DNA of 34,838 bases, from assembly GCA_900696535.1 (NCBI GenBank), contig CAADGM010000107.1:1-34838 (forward strand), written 5' to 3'. Origin of the DNA: an uncultured Planctomycetota bacterium. Its GTDB lineage: Bacteria; Planctomycetota; Phycisphaerae; UBA1845; Fen-1342. The translations under genes and the position numbers were made by a program. Position 1 is the stretch's first letter. Each line of letters starts with the position of its first letter. The notes under the pieces were generated by a model, which was not told the origin of the DNA, ran no database searches, and saw only the letters and a list, made by a program, of their open reading frames with translations. This document shows, piece by piece, positions 1 through 7,852 of the stretch.

Positions 1-1233
1 CTCTGCACGCGCAAGCGCACGCCCGGCCAGTTCATGGGCAAGGATTGCGGCTACCACTACGCGGCGAACTACCACGATTGCTACGGCACGGCGCACACCG
101 AGTACCGCAAGGGCTGCGACAAGTGCTGCGCCAACGCTGAAGCGTGCTGGCCGTACGACCACGCCCTGGGCTACTGGTATCACCAATGGGGGCCGGGCTA
201 CGACGACGAGTGGACCGAGTATCCCGACACCTGCGAGGCCTGGCCGGTGCCGACGTGGCAGGAATGCACGCAGAACTGCCAGTCGGCCAAGTGCCACATG
301 ATGAGCCGCAAGCACGGCTACTCGCAGTACTCGCCCGAGACGAGCCCGGACTGCCCCTGCGAGCGCGGCTACTGGGAGGACACGGTCTGCGACGGCTACG
401 GCGACGACATGGAGGCCTCACCGGGCTGCGGCTATCACCGCAACGAAAAGGGCTGCCGCTCGTGGGATTGGCAGACGCAGCACTGCGTCGATGATCCGCA
501 CGCCGGCTACAACTGCCTGCGCCGCGTCGAAGGCTACAGCTACTACGCCTGCACGCCGGATACCTGCAACCACGGCTGGGATGCGACGCACGGCGGGCAG
601 TTCAAGAAGAACCGCCTGGACCACGTCTGGCACCCCGGCCTGTACTTCAAGGCGACCGGCCCGCCAGGCAACGAATTCAGCGGCAACTGCCTCGGCGACA
701 TGTTCGGCTGCGGCGAGACGTACCCGATGGGGCCGGACAGCGGGCTGTGGTTCCATGAGGTGACCGGCATCTACTGGCGCGGGCTGGTGCCGTCGTGGTA
801 CTCCGGGTGCGACGGGATGCCGGGGTGCAGCCCGGACTGCTCGTTCGGCGACACGCTGGCGCTGCCGCCGGCGATCCCCGGCTACGGCTACCACGGCGAG
901 TACGGGCCTCTCTGCACGCAGTTCGTCGATGCGATCAGCGGGTGCTTCTCCGCGTGGGCGGGAACCGCGTGCTGCACGGGCCACATCTGCCAGTGTTCGC
1001 TGGGCGACTTCCCGGTGTGCAAGGGCGAGGCGGCCTGGGTCGCGGTCGATTTGAACCTCGACGGGTCGGGCCGGCCGTACCGCCACTTCCCTGGCCGCAA
1101 CGGCGGCTTGCCGCCGTACGAGGGCCGCGGTGTGCCGCGCCTGCGGAACTACGACCTGACCAAGGACCCGACGACGTGGATGCACGACTGCCCGTGCGAG
1201 ACGTGGACAGGAGCGGGAACGTGCGTGATGTAA
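1..1233 (+). CDS. Cys/Tyr/Trp-rich protein of unknown function (5' partial)
   Basis: The reading frame is open from the first base of the window, so the true start lies upstream. The visible part, about 411 residues, has roughly 35 cysteines (over 8%) and is unusually rich in Tyr, Trp, Gly and His. Cysteines come in CxC, CC and CxxxC spacings spread along the whole length. This composition suggests many disulfides or metal sites and fits a secreted or surface protein, but any signal peptide would be outside the window. A segment near the end (VAVDLNLDGSGRPYRHF) reads more like an ordinary globular domain. The end overlaps the next gene by 13 bases, so it is the first visible gene of a four-gene plus-strand operon. 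I do not recognise a family. The absence of stops and the biased composition make it a real gene rather than a shadow. Confidence 0.7.
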   Translation, partial: LCTRKRTPGQFMGKDCGYHYAANYHDCYGTAHTEYRKGCDKCCANAEACWPYDHALGYWYHQWGPGYDDEWTEYPDTCEAWPVPTWQECTQNCQSAKCHMMSRKHGYSQYSPETSPDCPCERGYWEDTVCDGYGDDMEASPGCGYHRNEKGCRSWDWQTQHCVDDPHAGYNCLRRVEGYSYYACTPDTCNHGWDATHGGQFKKNRLDHVWHPGLYFKATGPPGNEFSGNCLGDMFGCGETYPMGPDSGLWFHEVTGIYWRGLVPSWYSGCDGMPGCSPDCSFGDTLALPPAIPGYGYHGEYGPLCTQFVDAISGCFSAWAGTACCTGHICQCSLGDFPVCKGEAAWVAVDLNLDGSGRPYRHFPGRNGGLPPYEGRGVPRLRNYDLTKDPTTWMHDCPCETWTGAGTCVM

Positions 1234-1919
1234 GCGCGCTATCGCCGCTGGCGCCGAAGGGCGTCGCGCAGCCGGGCTACGACTACCTGGTCGGGCGCGG
1301 CATGCCCGCGGAGCGCCTGGACGCGCTGATCCCGCGTTTTGACCTGCGGTTCGATGAAGAGGAGCGGCGCGTGGTGTTCCCCGTGCGCGAAAGCGGCCGG
1401 GAGCTCGGCTACACGGCGCGGGCCATCGACGCCCGGCAGCGGAAGCGCTGGCTAAGCTACCCGGTCGAAGGTGGGCACAAAATGACGATCTACGACGCCG
1501 ACCGCGTCCGGGCCGGCGGGAACACGCTCTTCGTGGTCGAAGGGCCGTTCGATGCGCTGATGGTCACCGCGGCGATCGCACCGGGCAACGACTCGGTCGC
1601 GACCGCGTTCTTCGGCTCGCTGCCAACGGACACTCAGCTCGCAATGGTCGTGGCCGCGGTGCCGTTCTACCGGATGGTCTACATGATGCTGGACGCGAAC
1701 GTCTGGGGCCGCTGCCGCCGGCTGACTCGTGAGGTTGCGAAGCTCGCCGGCGTGCCGAACGTCGGGGCGATCAACATAGGGTTCGAGAACCGCGATCCGG
1801 GCGCCACGCGCTTCGAGGAGCTGCAGCGGCTCGTGGCGTTCGCGTCGGCCTCGTGGGCGCCGGAGCTTCACTGGATGTGGGAGCGCCGGCTGGTCGTCAG
1901 CGGCGTGAGAGGAGAGTGA
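1221..1919 (+). CDS. TOPRIM-like (DnaG-type) protein
   Basis: This is a 232-residue protein resembling the TOPRIM fold of primases and phage or plasmid primase-like proteins. The N-terminal part (residues 15-85) has the DnaG-like pattern of a YLxxRG segment, an RVVFPV strand and a GYTARAI strand. The TOPRIM acidic motif is VVEGPFDAL with Glu108; the expected DxD motif is YMMLDAN, so it reads D158-x-N160. The start is GTG at 1221, chosen because AGGAG lies 7 bases upstream and because the longer open frame upstream is only the shadow of the Cys-rich gene. It overlaps that gene by 13 bases and is followed 4 bases later by the next gene. A role in priming or nucleic-acid processing on a mobile element is inferred; the altered second acidic residue may mean reduced metal catalysis. 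Confidence 0.65.
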   Translation: MRDVSALSPLAPKGVAQPGYDYLVGRGMPAERLDALIPRFDLRFDEEERRVVFPVRESGRELGYTARAIDARQRKRWLSYPVEGGHKMTIYDADRVRAGGNTLFVVEGPFDALMVTAAIAPGNDSVATAFFGSLPTDTQLAMVVAAVPFYRMVYMMLDANVWGRCRRLTREVAKLAGVPNVGAINIGFENRDPGATRFEELQRLVAFASASWAPELHWMWERRLVVSGVRGE

Positions 1920-1923
1920 GGCG

Positions 1924-2250
1924 ATGCCGGTCGTGTCGATCAACGTCGGTTCAAAGCGTGTGCATCTGACGGCGTACTGCCCGGACGACGAGCTCGGCCT
2001 GTTGGCCTGCGACTACGTGCTCGCGCGCGCGGCGGAGCTGCTGAACGGCACGACCGAGGCCGAGCTGCGGCGCTGGCTGATCGAGCGCGACCCGGCCATC
2101 GCGGTACTGTTCGCCAAGCTGGATGCCGGCTGGACCCTGCCGAAAGACGGCGACCTCACCGTGGACCCCAGCAACGCGCCGGCCGAAGCGCGGATCGTCC
2201 GGCACCTGCTGCGCGAACGGTTGGAGCAGTGCGCCGCGCGGAAGGCATGA
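1924..2250 (+). CDS. Hypothetical protein, 108 aa
   Basis: A small soluble protein that I do not recognise. It begins with a beta-like segment (VVSINVGSKRVHLTAY) followed by an acidic helix-rich middle (residues 24-60) and a basic C-terminal helix. No signal peptide, membrane segment or known motif is visible. The start is well supported: GAGAGGAG lies just upstream of the ATG, within the end of the preceding TOPRIM-like gene, whose stop is only 4 bases away. The tight spacing makes co-translation with its neighbours likely. It is probably an accessory protein of the same unknown operon. Confidence 0.6.
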   Translation: MPVVSINVGSKRVHLTAYCPDDELGLLACDYVLARAAELLNGTTEAELRRWLIERDPAIAVLFAKLDAGWTLPKDGDLTVDPSNAPAEARIVRHLLRERLEQCAARKA

Positions 2251-2296
2251 ATGGCGCACGCGGTATTAGAACTCTGAGGGCAAGGAGGCCCGGAAC

Positions 2297-2836
2297 ATGA
2301 CGAGCATCTTCGACATCACCGACTGGGCGCACGTGGCGTCCTTCTTCGTCTGGACCTTGGCGGTCTGCGCGTTGGCCAAGGCGATCTTCGCGTCGTTCCC
2401 CGCGGCCGAAATGCAATACCGGCTCGCGCTGCGCGACAACCCGCGCCGCCAGCGGCTCAACCGACTCAACTGGGAGGTCGCCAATCGTACGAAGTGGGAC
2501 GAGGATGTCGCCCGCGGTTCGCAGCACGCCGCCGCCGTCCCACTCACCGATCCCGAGCTTGAGGCTCGCCGCGCCGAGCTTCGGCGCCTGTCGAGTACGT
2601 CCCTGCCTTGGCGGGCGCTCCAATACCTCCTCGGCTGCTGGGCCTGCCAGACGTTCTGGGTGGCCGTGGCTAGCTTCGTGGTCACGCGCGGCGTCGACGA
2701 TATGACGGACTGGCTGTTCTCGGCCACGGCCTATTCTGGTGCAGCCGTGCTGGTCGCGACATTTCATGGCGGCGGTTACCAGGCACCATCGTCCAAGGGT
2801 CCACGAAAGCCCCCCTGCAGTTCATGTGGCAGGTAG
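2297..2836 (+). CDS. Hypothetical membrane protein with CxxC next to a membrane segment
   Basis: This is a 179-residue protein with three likely membrane segments: residues about 12-32, 108-130 and 138-157. A basic, charged loop of some 70 residues (about 38-105) separates the first two, probably cytoplasmic. The second segment opens with G-C114-W-A-C117-QTFWV, a Cys pair at the membrane edge resembling the DUF1360-like 'CxxCxxFW' pattern; that family link is tentative. The start is fixed by AAGGAGG 9 bases upstream of the ATG. It closes the first plus-strand operon, 46 bases after the preceding gene, and converges on the minus-strand DUF2934 gene. Confidence 0.6.
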   Translation: MTSIFDITDWAHVASFFVWTLAVCALAKAIFASFPAAEMQYRLALRDNPRRQRLNRLNWEVANRTKWDEDVARGSQHAAAVPLTDPELEARRAELRRLSSTSLPWRALQYLLGCWACQTFWVAVASFVVTRGVDDMTDWLFSATAYSGAAVLVATFHGGGYQAPSSKGPRKPPCSSCGR

Positions 2837-2883
2837 GCAACTGACTCATCCCTGTGAATTCAGGCAGCCCCTCGTACAATGTG

Positions 2884-3096
2884 TCAGGCGCGCGGGCCGC
2901 ATCGTAGTTCGTGCTCAGCGCGAAGCCAGTCCTGCAGCGGGCTTCCGGGAACATCACCGCGCGCCAAGAAGATCTGATAGGCGCGCTCGCGAATGTCTTG
3001 TTCCGTGACTGTCAGGGGCCTTGGCTCCTGACGGCACAAGCGCACTGCGTCGACTGTTTTCGCTTCGGGTGAACGACGGGTTCGAGCAGGCTTCAT
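2884..3096 (-). CDS. DUF2934 family protein
   Basis: A 70-residue protein whose C-terminal half (IRERAYQIFLARG through DWLRAEHEL, residues about 35-66) matches the DUF2934 pattern of 'I..RAY.l...rG...g...dWL.AE.EL'. The function of that family is unknown. The N-terminal 30 residues are basic and probably disordered. The start was placed at the ATG at 3096, which has GGAGG 6 bases upstream. A longer in-frame start at 3189 lacks such a site and adds no recognisable sequence. It is the last gene of the minus-strand series that begins with the transhydrogenase genes, 56 bases after the preceding small gene. Confidence 0.7.
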   Translation of the reverse strand: MKPARTRRSPEAKTVDAVRLCRQEPRPLTVTEQDIRERAYQIFLARGDVPGSPLQDWLRAEHELRCGPRA

Positions 3097-3152
3097 GGCA
3101 CGCCTCCCATGTCGGTGCAGCTCGCTGGCGAAGCGAGCGGCGCATTTTGTTC

Positions 3153-3488
3153 TCAGTCCAATCTCACCGCGTAGGGTGGTACACTCCACACGGGACCGTA
3201 GCGCGATAGCGATATCTGGGCCAGCCCGGCTTCCACATCAATGCCGACCAACGTGGCGTCGAAGTACTCCGCCTCGCCCGGCCAAATCACATCGCACCGG
3301 GCGCCCACGTGGTCCCGCAATTCTGCCGCGCGGTGCTGGTCCATTGCCTTCAGTTTATTGGCAAGCACGAGGGGCAGCTGCCGCAGTTCATCATCGTCGA
3401 GTCGCTCGATGGCCCCCACCAACGCATCCAAGCGGGGCGTGCGAGCGAAGGCGCCGGGCGTGTCACTCGGCGGCGTTGTATTGGCCAC
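3153..3488 (-). CDS. Hypothetical protein overlapping the pntB 3' end
   Basis: A roughly 111-residue protein of unknown function. The middle (LVGAIERLDDDELRQLPLVL) is helical; the C-terminal half (residues about 60-110) looks like a small beta-barrel, ending in SRYGPVWSVPPYAVRLD, similar in feel to SH3- or Tudor-like regulatory modules. This is impression, not a family match. The start is uncertain: a GTG at 3488 overlaps pntB by 26 bases and is preceded by weak purine-rich sequence, while an ATG at 3554 lies deeper inside pntB. Codon use agrees with a real gene, and the position directly after pntB suggests co-transcription. Confidence 0.5.
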   Translation of the reverse strand: MANTTPPSDTPGAFARTPRLDALVGAIERLDDDELRQLPLVLANKLKAMDQHRAAELRDHVGARCDVIWPGEAEYFDATLVGIDVEAGLAQISLSRYGPVWSVPPYAVRLD

Positions 3489-4965
3489 TCGGGTTTTCCG
3501 CCAGCTCCCGCGCCATCGGAGCGGACGCGGTTTCGGAGGTTGCGGCGGCTCCATGAGTTTGGCCCTCCAGCTGCTGTCGCAATCTGCCCACCGTCACCTG
3601 GGCATCACCGAGCAGCAGGACCGTCTTCGGGTTGTGATACAGCGGGTTCGGTACGCCCGAGTAACCCGGGCGTTCATCGAGGTTGCAGACGATGACATGC
3701 CGAGCTTCATCGGCCCGCAGGATCGGCATACCCGAAATCGGCGTGTTCGATGCTTCGATCGCCGCTGGGTTGACCACGTCGCAGGCGCCCACAACCAGTG
3801 CCACGTCGGTTTGGGCAAACTCCCCATTGACGTCTTTCAGCTCGCGGAGTTTCCCATAGTCGACCTCGGCTTCAGCGAGGAGCACGTGCATGTGGCCGGG
3901 CATGCGTCCGGCGACGGGATGAATCGCGAACAAGACTCCCTTGCTCAGCGCGGTCAACTGCTCCCCGAGCTGGACGACCTCTTCCGATGCTTCGGCGAGT
4001 GCCATGCCGTAACCTGGGATGATGATCACGCGCTGGGCGGCGCGGAGCAACTGCGCAGCTTGGGCGGACGGATCGGCGGGCTTCGCCGCGGCGATAGTGC
4101 CGGGGGCGGCCGAAGGGGCAGCGGCCACAGGCGACCGGGGTACGACCGCAACGTGCGGCCGCAGGCCGGCAAACACGCCGATCAGGCCGCGGTTCATGGC
4201 GCGGCACATCACGTGCGTGAGGATTGAGCCCGAAGCCGCGACCGTGGCGCCGCAGGCGATGAGCAGGCGATTCCCGATCGCAATCCCGCAGAACGCCGCC
4301 GCCAACCCCGCGGTCGCATTCAAGAACGAGATCAGCACGGGCATGTCCGCGCCGCCGATCCGGATGGCAAATGTCACTCCGAGCACTATCGCCCCGATGA
4401 TCAACGCCAACGACGTGCCCAAGATCACGCCGGCGCTTCCGGTCACGCCGGCCCAGACGCCCAAGACGAGCAGCATGACCAGATTGGCGACCAGGAGTCG
4501 ATTGTGGTGCGGCAGCACCGTTGGGGTCTGGCGCAGACGGTTGGCCAGCTTTCCGCTCGCGATCAGGCTGCCGCTGAACGTCGCTGCCCCGATCGCGAGG
4601 CCCAGCAGTGCGGCGATCTGGGCGGTTTGTGTGAGCGGTTCCGCAGAGTCGCGGTTCAGCTCGACGAATGAAACGAGGAACGCGGCGACACCGCCAGCGC
4701 CGTGTTGGAACGCGACCATCGCGGGAATCTGGATCATGTTGACGCGTGTGGCCACCCAGCCGCCGAGGCAACTGCCCAGAAGGGCCATGAAGGCGACCAG
4801 CGGGAGTTCCAGCACCCCGTGGCGATACAGAACAGTGATGACTGCGCCGAGCAGTGCGATGGCAGCCGTCAGGTTCCCGATCCGAGCAGCCCGCGGCGTA
4901 CGGAACTGCGCGATCCCCGCTACGAGGATCAGAATAATCCCAAGATCTACCCAAAGCCCTGACAT
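3463..4965 (-). CDS. pntB: NAD(P) transhydrogenase subunit beta
   Basis: The beta subunit of proton-translocating transhydrogenase, an inner-membrane pump that uses the proton gradient to reduce NADP+ with NADH. The 500-residue length is close to the family norm of about 460-480. The first 260 residues hold multiple membrane segments with the conserved GSCLGG/ATRVNM and FQHGAGG regions. The C-terminal third is the NADP(H)-binding domain III, with GYGMALAEA, HPVAGRMPGHMHVLLAEA and a version of the GANDVVNPAA motif that reads GACDVVNPAA here. The start was placed at ATG 4965 (MSGLWVDLG...), preceded by GGAAGG; an in-frame ATG at 4995 is possible. It lies 58 bases after pntAB in the same operon. 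A linker of about 40 Ala/Pro-rich residues separates membrane and nucleotide domains. Confidence 0.95.
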   Translation of the reverse strand: MSGLWVDLGIILILVAGIAQFRTPRAARIGNLTAAIALLGAVITVLYRHGVLELPLVAFMALLGSCLGGWVATRVNMIQIPAMVAFQHGAGGVAAFLVSFVELNRDSAEPLTQTAQIAALLGLAIGAATFSGSLIASGKLANRLRQTPTVLPHHNRLLVANLVMLLVLGVWAGVTGSAGVILGTSLALIIGAIVLGVTFAIRIGGADMPVLISFLNATAGLAAAFCGIAIGNRLLIACGATVAASGSILTHVMCRAMNRGLIGVFAGLRPHVAVVPRSPVAAAPSAAPGTIAAAKPADPSAQAAQLLRAAQRVIIIPGYGMALAEASEEVVQLGEQLTALSKGVLFAIHPVAGRMPGHMHVLLAEAEVDYGKLRELKDVNGEFAQTDVALVVGACDVVNPAAIEASNTPISGMPILRADEARHVIVCNLDERPGYSGVPNPLYHNPKTVLLLGDAQVTVGRLRQQLEGQTHGAAATSETASAPMARELAENPSGQYNAAE

Positions 4966-5023
4966 AGTCACTCTCTGCCTTCCGGCCCGGTTCACGGGGA
5001 CCCGAGTATCCTCGTGAGCAAGA

Positions 5024-5314
5024 TCACGCCGCCGCGTCCTTCTTCTTGAACATGCCGAGCATGCGATCGGTGATCACGAAGCCGCCAACCACGTTGAACA
5101 TCGCCGTGACGATCGCGACGCCACCCAGCACCTTCTCGGCGCGGGTCGTCGGCACGGAGAACAGCAGGAGGGCGCCCAGAATCGTGACCGCCGAAATGGC
5201 GTTAGTCATGGACATGAGGGGCGTATGCAGCATTGGGGGCACGCGGACGATCAGCGCATAGCCGATGCCGAACGCCGCCACGAAGATCACGACCATGAGA
5301 AGCACGTCGAACAT
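5024..5314 (-). CDS. pntAB: NAD(P) transhydrogenase alpha subunit, membrane part
   Basis: A 96-residue membrane protein matching the C-terminal membrane domain of PntA, encoded separately as in many bacteria with a three-gene transhydrogenase. Three membrane helices are visible, at residues about 2-23, 37-57 and 64-84. The diagnostic strings are VPPMLHTPLMSMTNAISA, the conserved loop between helices, and FNVVGGFVITDRMLGMFK near the end. The start ATG has GAGGGAA upstream. It lies 32 bases after pntAA and 58 before pntB, so the three subunits should be co-translated and assemble in the cytoplasmic membrane. Confidence 0.95.
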   Translation of the reverse strand: MFDVLLMVVIFVAAFGIGYALIVRVPPMLHTPLMSMTNAISAVTILGALLLFSVPTTRAEKVLGGVAIVTAMFNVVGGFVITDRMLGMFKKKDAAA

Positions 5315-5346
5315 GGCATTCCCTCGTCTGCGCCGCAGGGCTTCCG

Positions 5347-6510
5347 TTACTCCATTCCCATCGCCTTGAGCGCGCCTTTGTGAATGATGCGGCGATCGCG
5401 CGTGACGAGAGACTGCTGCACGATCTCGTCATCCACATTGAGTGTGCCGGGTCCGTTGCGAAACAGGTTCTCCACGTAATGCAACATGTTGTGGGCGTAG
5501 AGCCAGGTCGCATCCACAGCAACCGAACCCGGGATGTTCGCGGTACCGCAGACGCGCACGTTGTGCACGACGATCTCGCGCCCGGCCTCGGTCAGAGCGC
5601 AGTTGCCACCCTGGTCGATGGAAACGTCGACGATGACGGACCCCGGCCGCATGCGGCGCACCGTGTCCTCGGTGACAAGGACCGGCGCGACCTCGCCAGG
5701 TACCAACGCGCTAAGGATGATGATGTCCATCTGAGGCGCAACAGCCCGCAGCAAGGTGCGCTCTCGTTCAAGCCACTCGCCGGGCAACGCCCGGGCGTAG
5801 CCCCCGTCGCCGACGGCCAGTTCTTCCGGCACTTCGAAGCCGACGACCTTGGTGCCCTTGAGGCTCCCCGCCTCACGGCGCGCGTCCGCCCGGATGTCGA
5901 TGGCCTTCACGCTGCTGCCGAGGCGTTTCGCGGTCGCGATCGCCTGCAGTCCCACGACCCCGGCGCCGACCACGAGGATCTCCGCCGGCTGGATGGACCC
6001 GATCGCGGTCCCAATCATGGGGACAAACCGCGGAAAGTGACTGGCCGCGATGAGCACCGATTTGTAGCCGGTCACCGTACTCATGGAGGTCAGCGCATCC
6101 ATCGTCTGCGCCCGCGAAGTGCGCGGTATGCCGTCCATCGTCAGCGACGTGATGTTGCGGTCGCGCAGCGTACGGATCATGTCGTGATTGGCCGGCGCGG
6201 CCGGGTGCAGGAATGTGATCAGGGTGGCGCCTTCGCGTAGCAGGTCAGCCTCATGCCGGCCGGCGGTCTGATTGAAGCAGGGCTGCTTCACCTTCAGCAC
6301 AACGTCAGCGCGCTCATACAGGCTAATAGCATCGGGCGCGATCCGCGCCCCGGCGGTGACGTACTCATCGTCGGCCCGGAAGACTCCACGGCCCGCCTGC
6401 GTCTCCACGATAACCTCAAAACCCAGCTCAAGGTATTTCCGCACGGTCTCGGGCAAGGCTGCGACCCGTCGTTCCTCGGGCAGAATCTCTTTCGGAATCC
6501 CAATAATCAT
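5347..6510 (-). CDS. pntAA: NAD(P) transhydrogenase alpha subunit, NAD-binding part
   Basis: The soluble NAD(H)-binding domain I of transhydrogenase, 387 residues, which docks on the membrane subunits and passes hydride to NADP+ on PntB. It belongs to the alanine dehydrogenase/PntA family. The start MIIGIPKEILPEERRVAALPE is the classic family N-terminus. The GxGxxG nucleotide site is VVGAGVVGLQAIATAKRLG, and the downstream ARRE region and IILSALVPGEVAPVLV are also typical. The start was placed at 6510, with AAGGA about 10 bases upstream; the upstream open frame is only a shadow of the HEAT-like gene. It is separated by 61 bases from that gene and by 32 bases from pntAB. Confidence 0.95.
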   Translation of the reverse strand: MIIGIPKEILPEERRVAALPETVRKYLELGFEVIVETQAGRGVFRADDEYVTAGARIAPDAISLYERADVVLKVKQPCFNQTAGRHEADLLREGATLITFLHPAAPANHDMIRTLRDRNITSLTMDGIPRTSRAQTMDALTSMSTVTGYKSVLIAASHFPRFVPMIGTAIGSIQPAEILVVGAGVVGLQAIATAKRLGSSVKAIDIRADARREAGSLKGTKVVGFEVPEELAVGDGGYARALPGEWLERERTLLRAVAPQMDIIILSALVPGEVAPVLVTEDTVRRMRPGSVIVDVSIDQGGNCALTEAGREIVVHNVRVCGTANIPGSVAVDATWLYAHNMLHYVENLFRNGPGTLNVDDEIVQQSLVTRDRRIIHKGALKAMGME

Positions 6511-6571
6511 GGCTGTCGTATCCTTCGATTGGAGACCATAGGCGCGGCGTGTGGCCGGCGGAAAAGAACCG

Positions 6572-6994
6572 CTACTCAATCGTCGGAAGCACGCGCTGCA
6601 CCGCCTGATGCAGTATGGGCGGATGCGTCGCATCCAGCAGAGCATGCATCTGCTCGAGCGCGCGTTGTTCCAACGCCCGGTTACGCCCGTCCTTGGCCGC
6701 CCGCGTAGCCGGGAGCAGGCTTGCCAGGGCCTCGGCGGCCAGGACACGCACCTCGTAGTACAAGTCCTCGTTGGTCAGAATCTGCAGCACAGCGATGACG
6801 AGCGCCTCCGTGGGCTGCCTTACTTCCCGGGCGGACTCCAGCGCCGCCTCCCGCAAGCGCCAGTTATCCGGGTAGCGCAGCAGACGTACCAAACCGTCCT
6901 GGTGCTCGTGGAGCAGGCGTTCGCGCGTCAACTGCTCCAACTGGCTCAGCACGCGCCCCCACTCCTCCAAATTGCCGAATTCGTCTTTTTGCAT
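6572..6994 (-). CDS. HEAT-repeat-like protein
   Basis: A 140-residue all-helical protein with degenerate HEAT-type repeats: paired helices such as NWRLREAALESAREV, YYEVRVLAAEALASLLP and PPILHQAVQRVLP, with Leu/Ala at the usual inner positions. Such repeats normally make protein-binding surfaces. The start is at 6994 (MQKDEFGNLEEW), with AGGAG about 11 bases upstream; a longer open frame to 7114 has a non-native-looking Arg-rich extension. It is the first gene of the transhydrogenase operon, 61 bases before pntAA. A link to the transhydrogenase rests only on position. Confidence 0.65.
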   Translation of the reverse strand: MQKDEFGNLEEWGRVLSQLEQLTRERLLHEHQDGLVRLLRYPDNWRLREAALESAREVRQPTEALVIAVLQILTNEDLYYEVRVLAAEALASLLPATRAAKDGRNRALEQRALEQMHALLDATHPPILHQAVQRVLPTIE

Positions 6995-7134
6995 CGGGTT
7001 CTGGCTCCTGCGCACCAGGCACCTCGCCCGCGCACGCCTGCTGCGCAGGGACGCTGCATCGGCAGGGGAGCGCGCGTCGCGACCGGAAGCCCGGCCGTCC
7101 AGCGGCACCATCAATCTGTGGTCGCACTACAAGA

Positions 7135-7161
7135 AAGATAGCTGCGCAGAACGCGGATCAA
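7135..7161 (-). promoter_or_regulatory. Possible promoter of the pnt operon
   Basis: On the minus strand TTGATC (7156-7161) and TATCTT (7135-7140) are separated by 15 bases, or TTTGAT and TATCTT by 16. Both spacers are short of the optimum, so this is a weak call. It lies about 140 bases before the HEAT-like gene in the only gap between the FixJ-type regulator and the pnt operon. Confidence 0.3.
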
Positions 7162-7185
7162 AGACAACGTTGGTGTGGCGCATGA

Positions 7186-7199
7186 CATACGTTCGTATG
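7186..7199. promoter_or_regulatory. Palindrome upstream of the pnt operon
   Basis: CATACG and CGTATG are exact inverted copies around a two-base centre. The centre is too short for a hairpin, so an operator for a dimeric regulator is more likely. It would sit about 60 bases upstream of the possible pnt start site, an activator-like position. The FixJ-type regulator encoded next door is a candidate ligand, by inference only. Confidence 0.3.
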
Positions 7200-7219
7200 C
7201 CCCCTGGTCACACGCGCCA

Positions 7220-7852
7220 CTAGTCCCGTTTGGCGGTGACGCCGGCCAGTTGCGCCAGGCGAACGAGTGCCGGCAGCGAATCCGCAGCCATTTTCTTCAT
7301 CAGCCGGCTGCGATGCATCTTGATCGTTTGCTCCGCGGTGCCGAGCTGCGCGGCGATTTGTTTGTTCGGTCGGCCATCGACGACAAGCACGAGCACTTCG
7401 CGCTCGCGCGGCGTCAGCGTGGCGAGGCGCTGGCGTGCATCGTCGCGCGCTTGGGCCGCCTCGTGCATTTCTGCGGCCCGCGCCAGCGCGGCGTGAATCG
7501 CGTCGAGCAGCACCTGATCCTGGAAGGGCTTTTCGATGAAGTCCATGGCGCCGCGTTTCATCGCCCGCACGCCCATCGCAATGTCGCCGTGCCCGGTGAT
7601 GAAGATGATCGGCAGCGCGACCTCCAGTGCGACGAGGCGTTCCTGCAGGTCCAAGCCGCTCAAGCCAGGCATGCGGACATCCAGAACGAGACAACCTGTC
7701 TGCCGCCGATCATACAGTTCCAGGAACTCCTGGACCGACGCATAGGTTTCGACACGCAGGTCGACCGACCGGACCATGCGGCTGATCATCTGGCGCACGC
7801 CCGCGTCGTCATCGACGACAAATACCAGGCCACGCTCGGTATCGGTCGTCAC
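7220..7852 (-). CDS. FixJ-family response regulator
   Basis: A two-component response regulator of 210 residues. The receiver domain (1-125) has the acidic pocket VVDDD (residues 12-16), phospho-acceptor D58 in VLDVRMPGLSG, T86 in FITGHGD and K108 in EKPF. The C-terminal LuxR/FixJ helix-turn-helix (about 143-205) contains LTPREREVLVLVVDGRPNKQIAAQLGTAEQTIKMHRSRLMKKM. The GTG start overlaps the kinase stop (GTGA) and has GGAGG 7 bases upstream, so it is translationally coupled to its cognate kinase. FixJ-type regulators often answer oxygen or redox signals; the neighbouring transhydrogenase and rnk genes make energy or redox control a reasonable guess for its target. Confidence 0.92.
   Translation of the reverse strand: MTTDTERGLVFVVDDDAGVRQMISRMVRSVDLRVETYASVQEFLELYDRRQTGCLVLDVRMPGLSGLDLQERLVALEVALPIIFITGHGDIAMGVRAMKRGAMDFIEKPFQDQVLLDAIHAALARAAEMHEAAQARDDARQRLATLTPREREVLVLVVDGRPNKQIAAQLGTAEQTIKMHRSRLMKKMAADSLPALVRLAQLAGVTAKRD

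Noticed and set aside
418-1185. Minus-strand 255-aa frame opposite the Cys-rich gene
   Set aside because: Its Arg/Val/Ala-rich composition is typical of antisense frames in GC-rich DNA, and no motif is visible.
3241-4227. Plus-strand 328-aa frame opposite pntB
   Set aside because: It is the antisense shadow of a clear pntB gene; no domain or ribosome site supports it.
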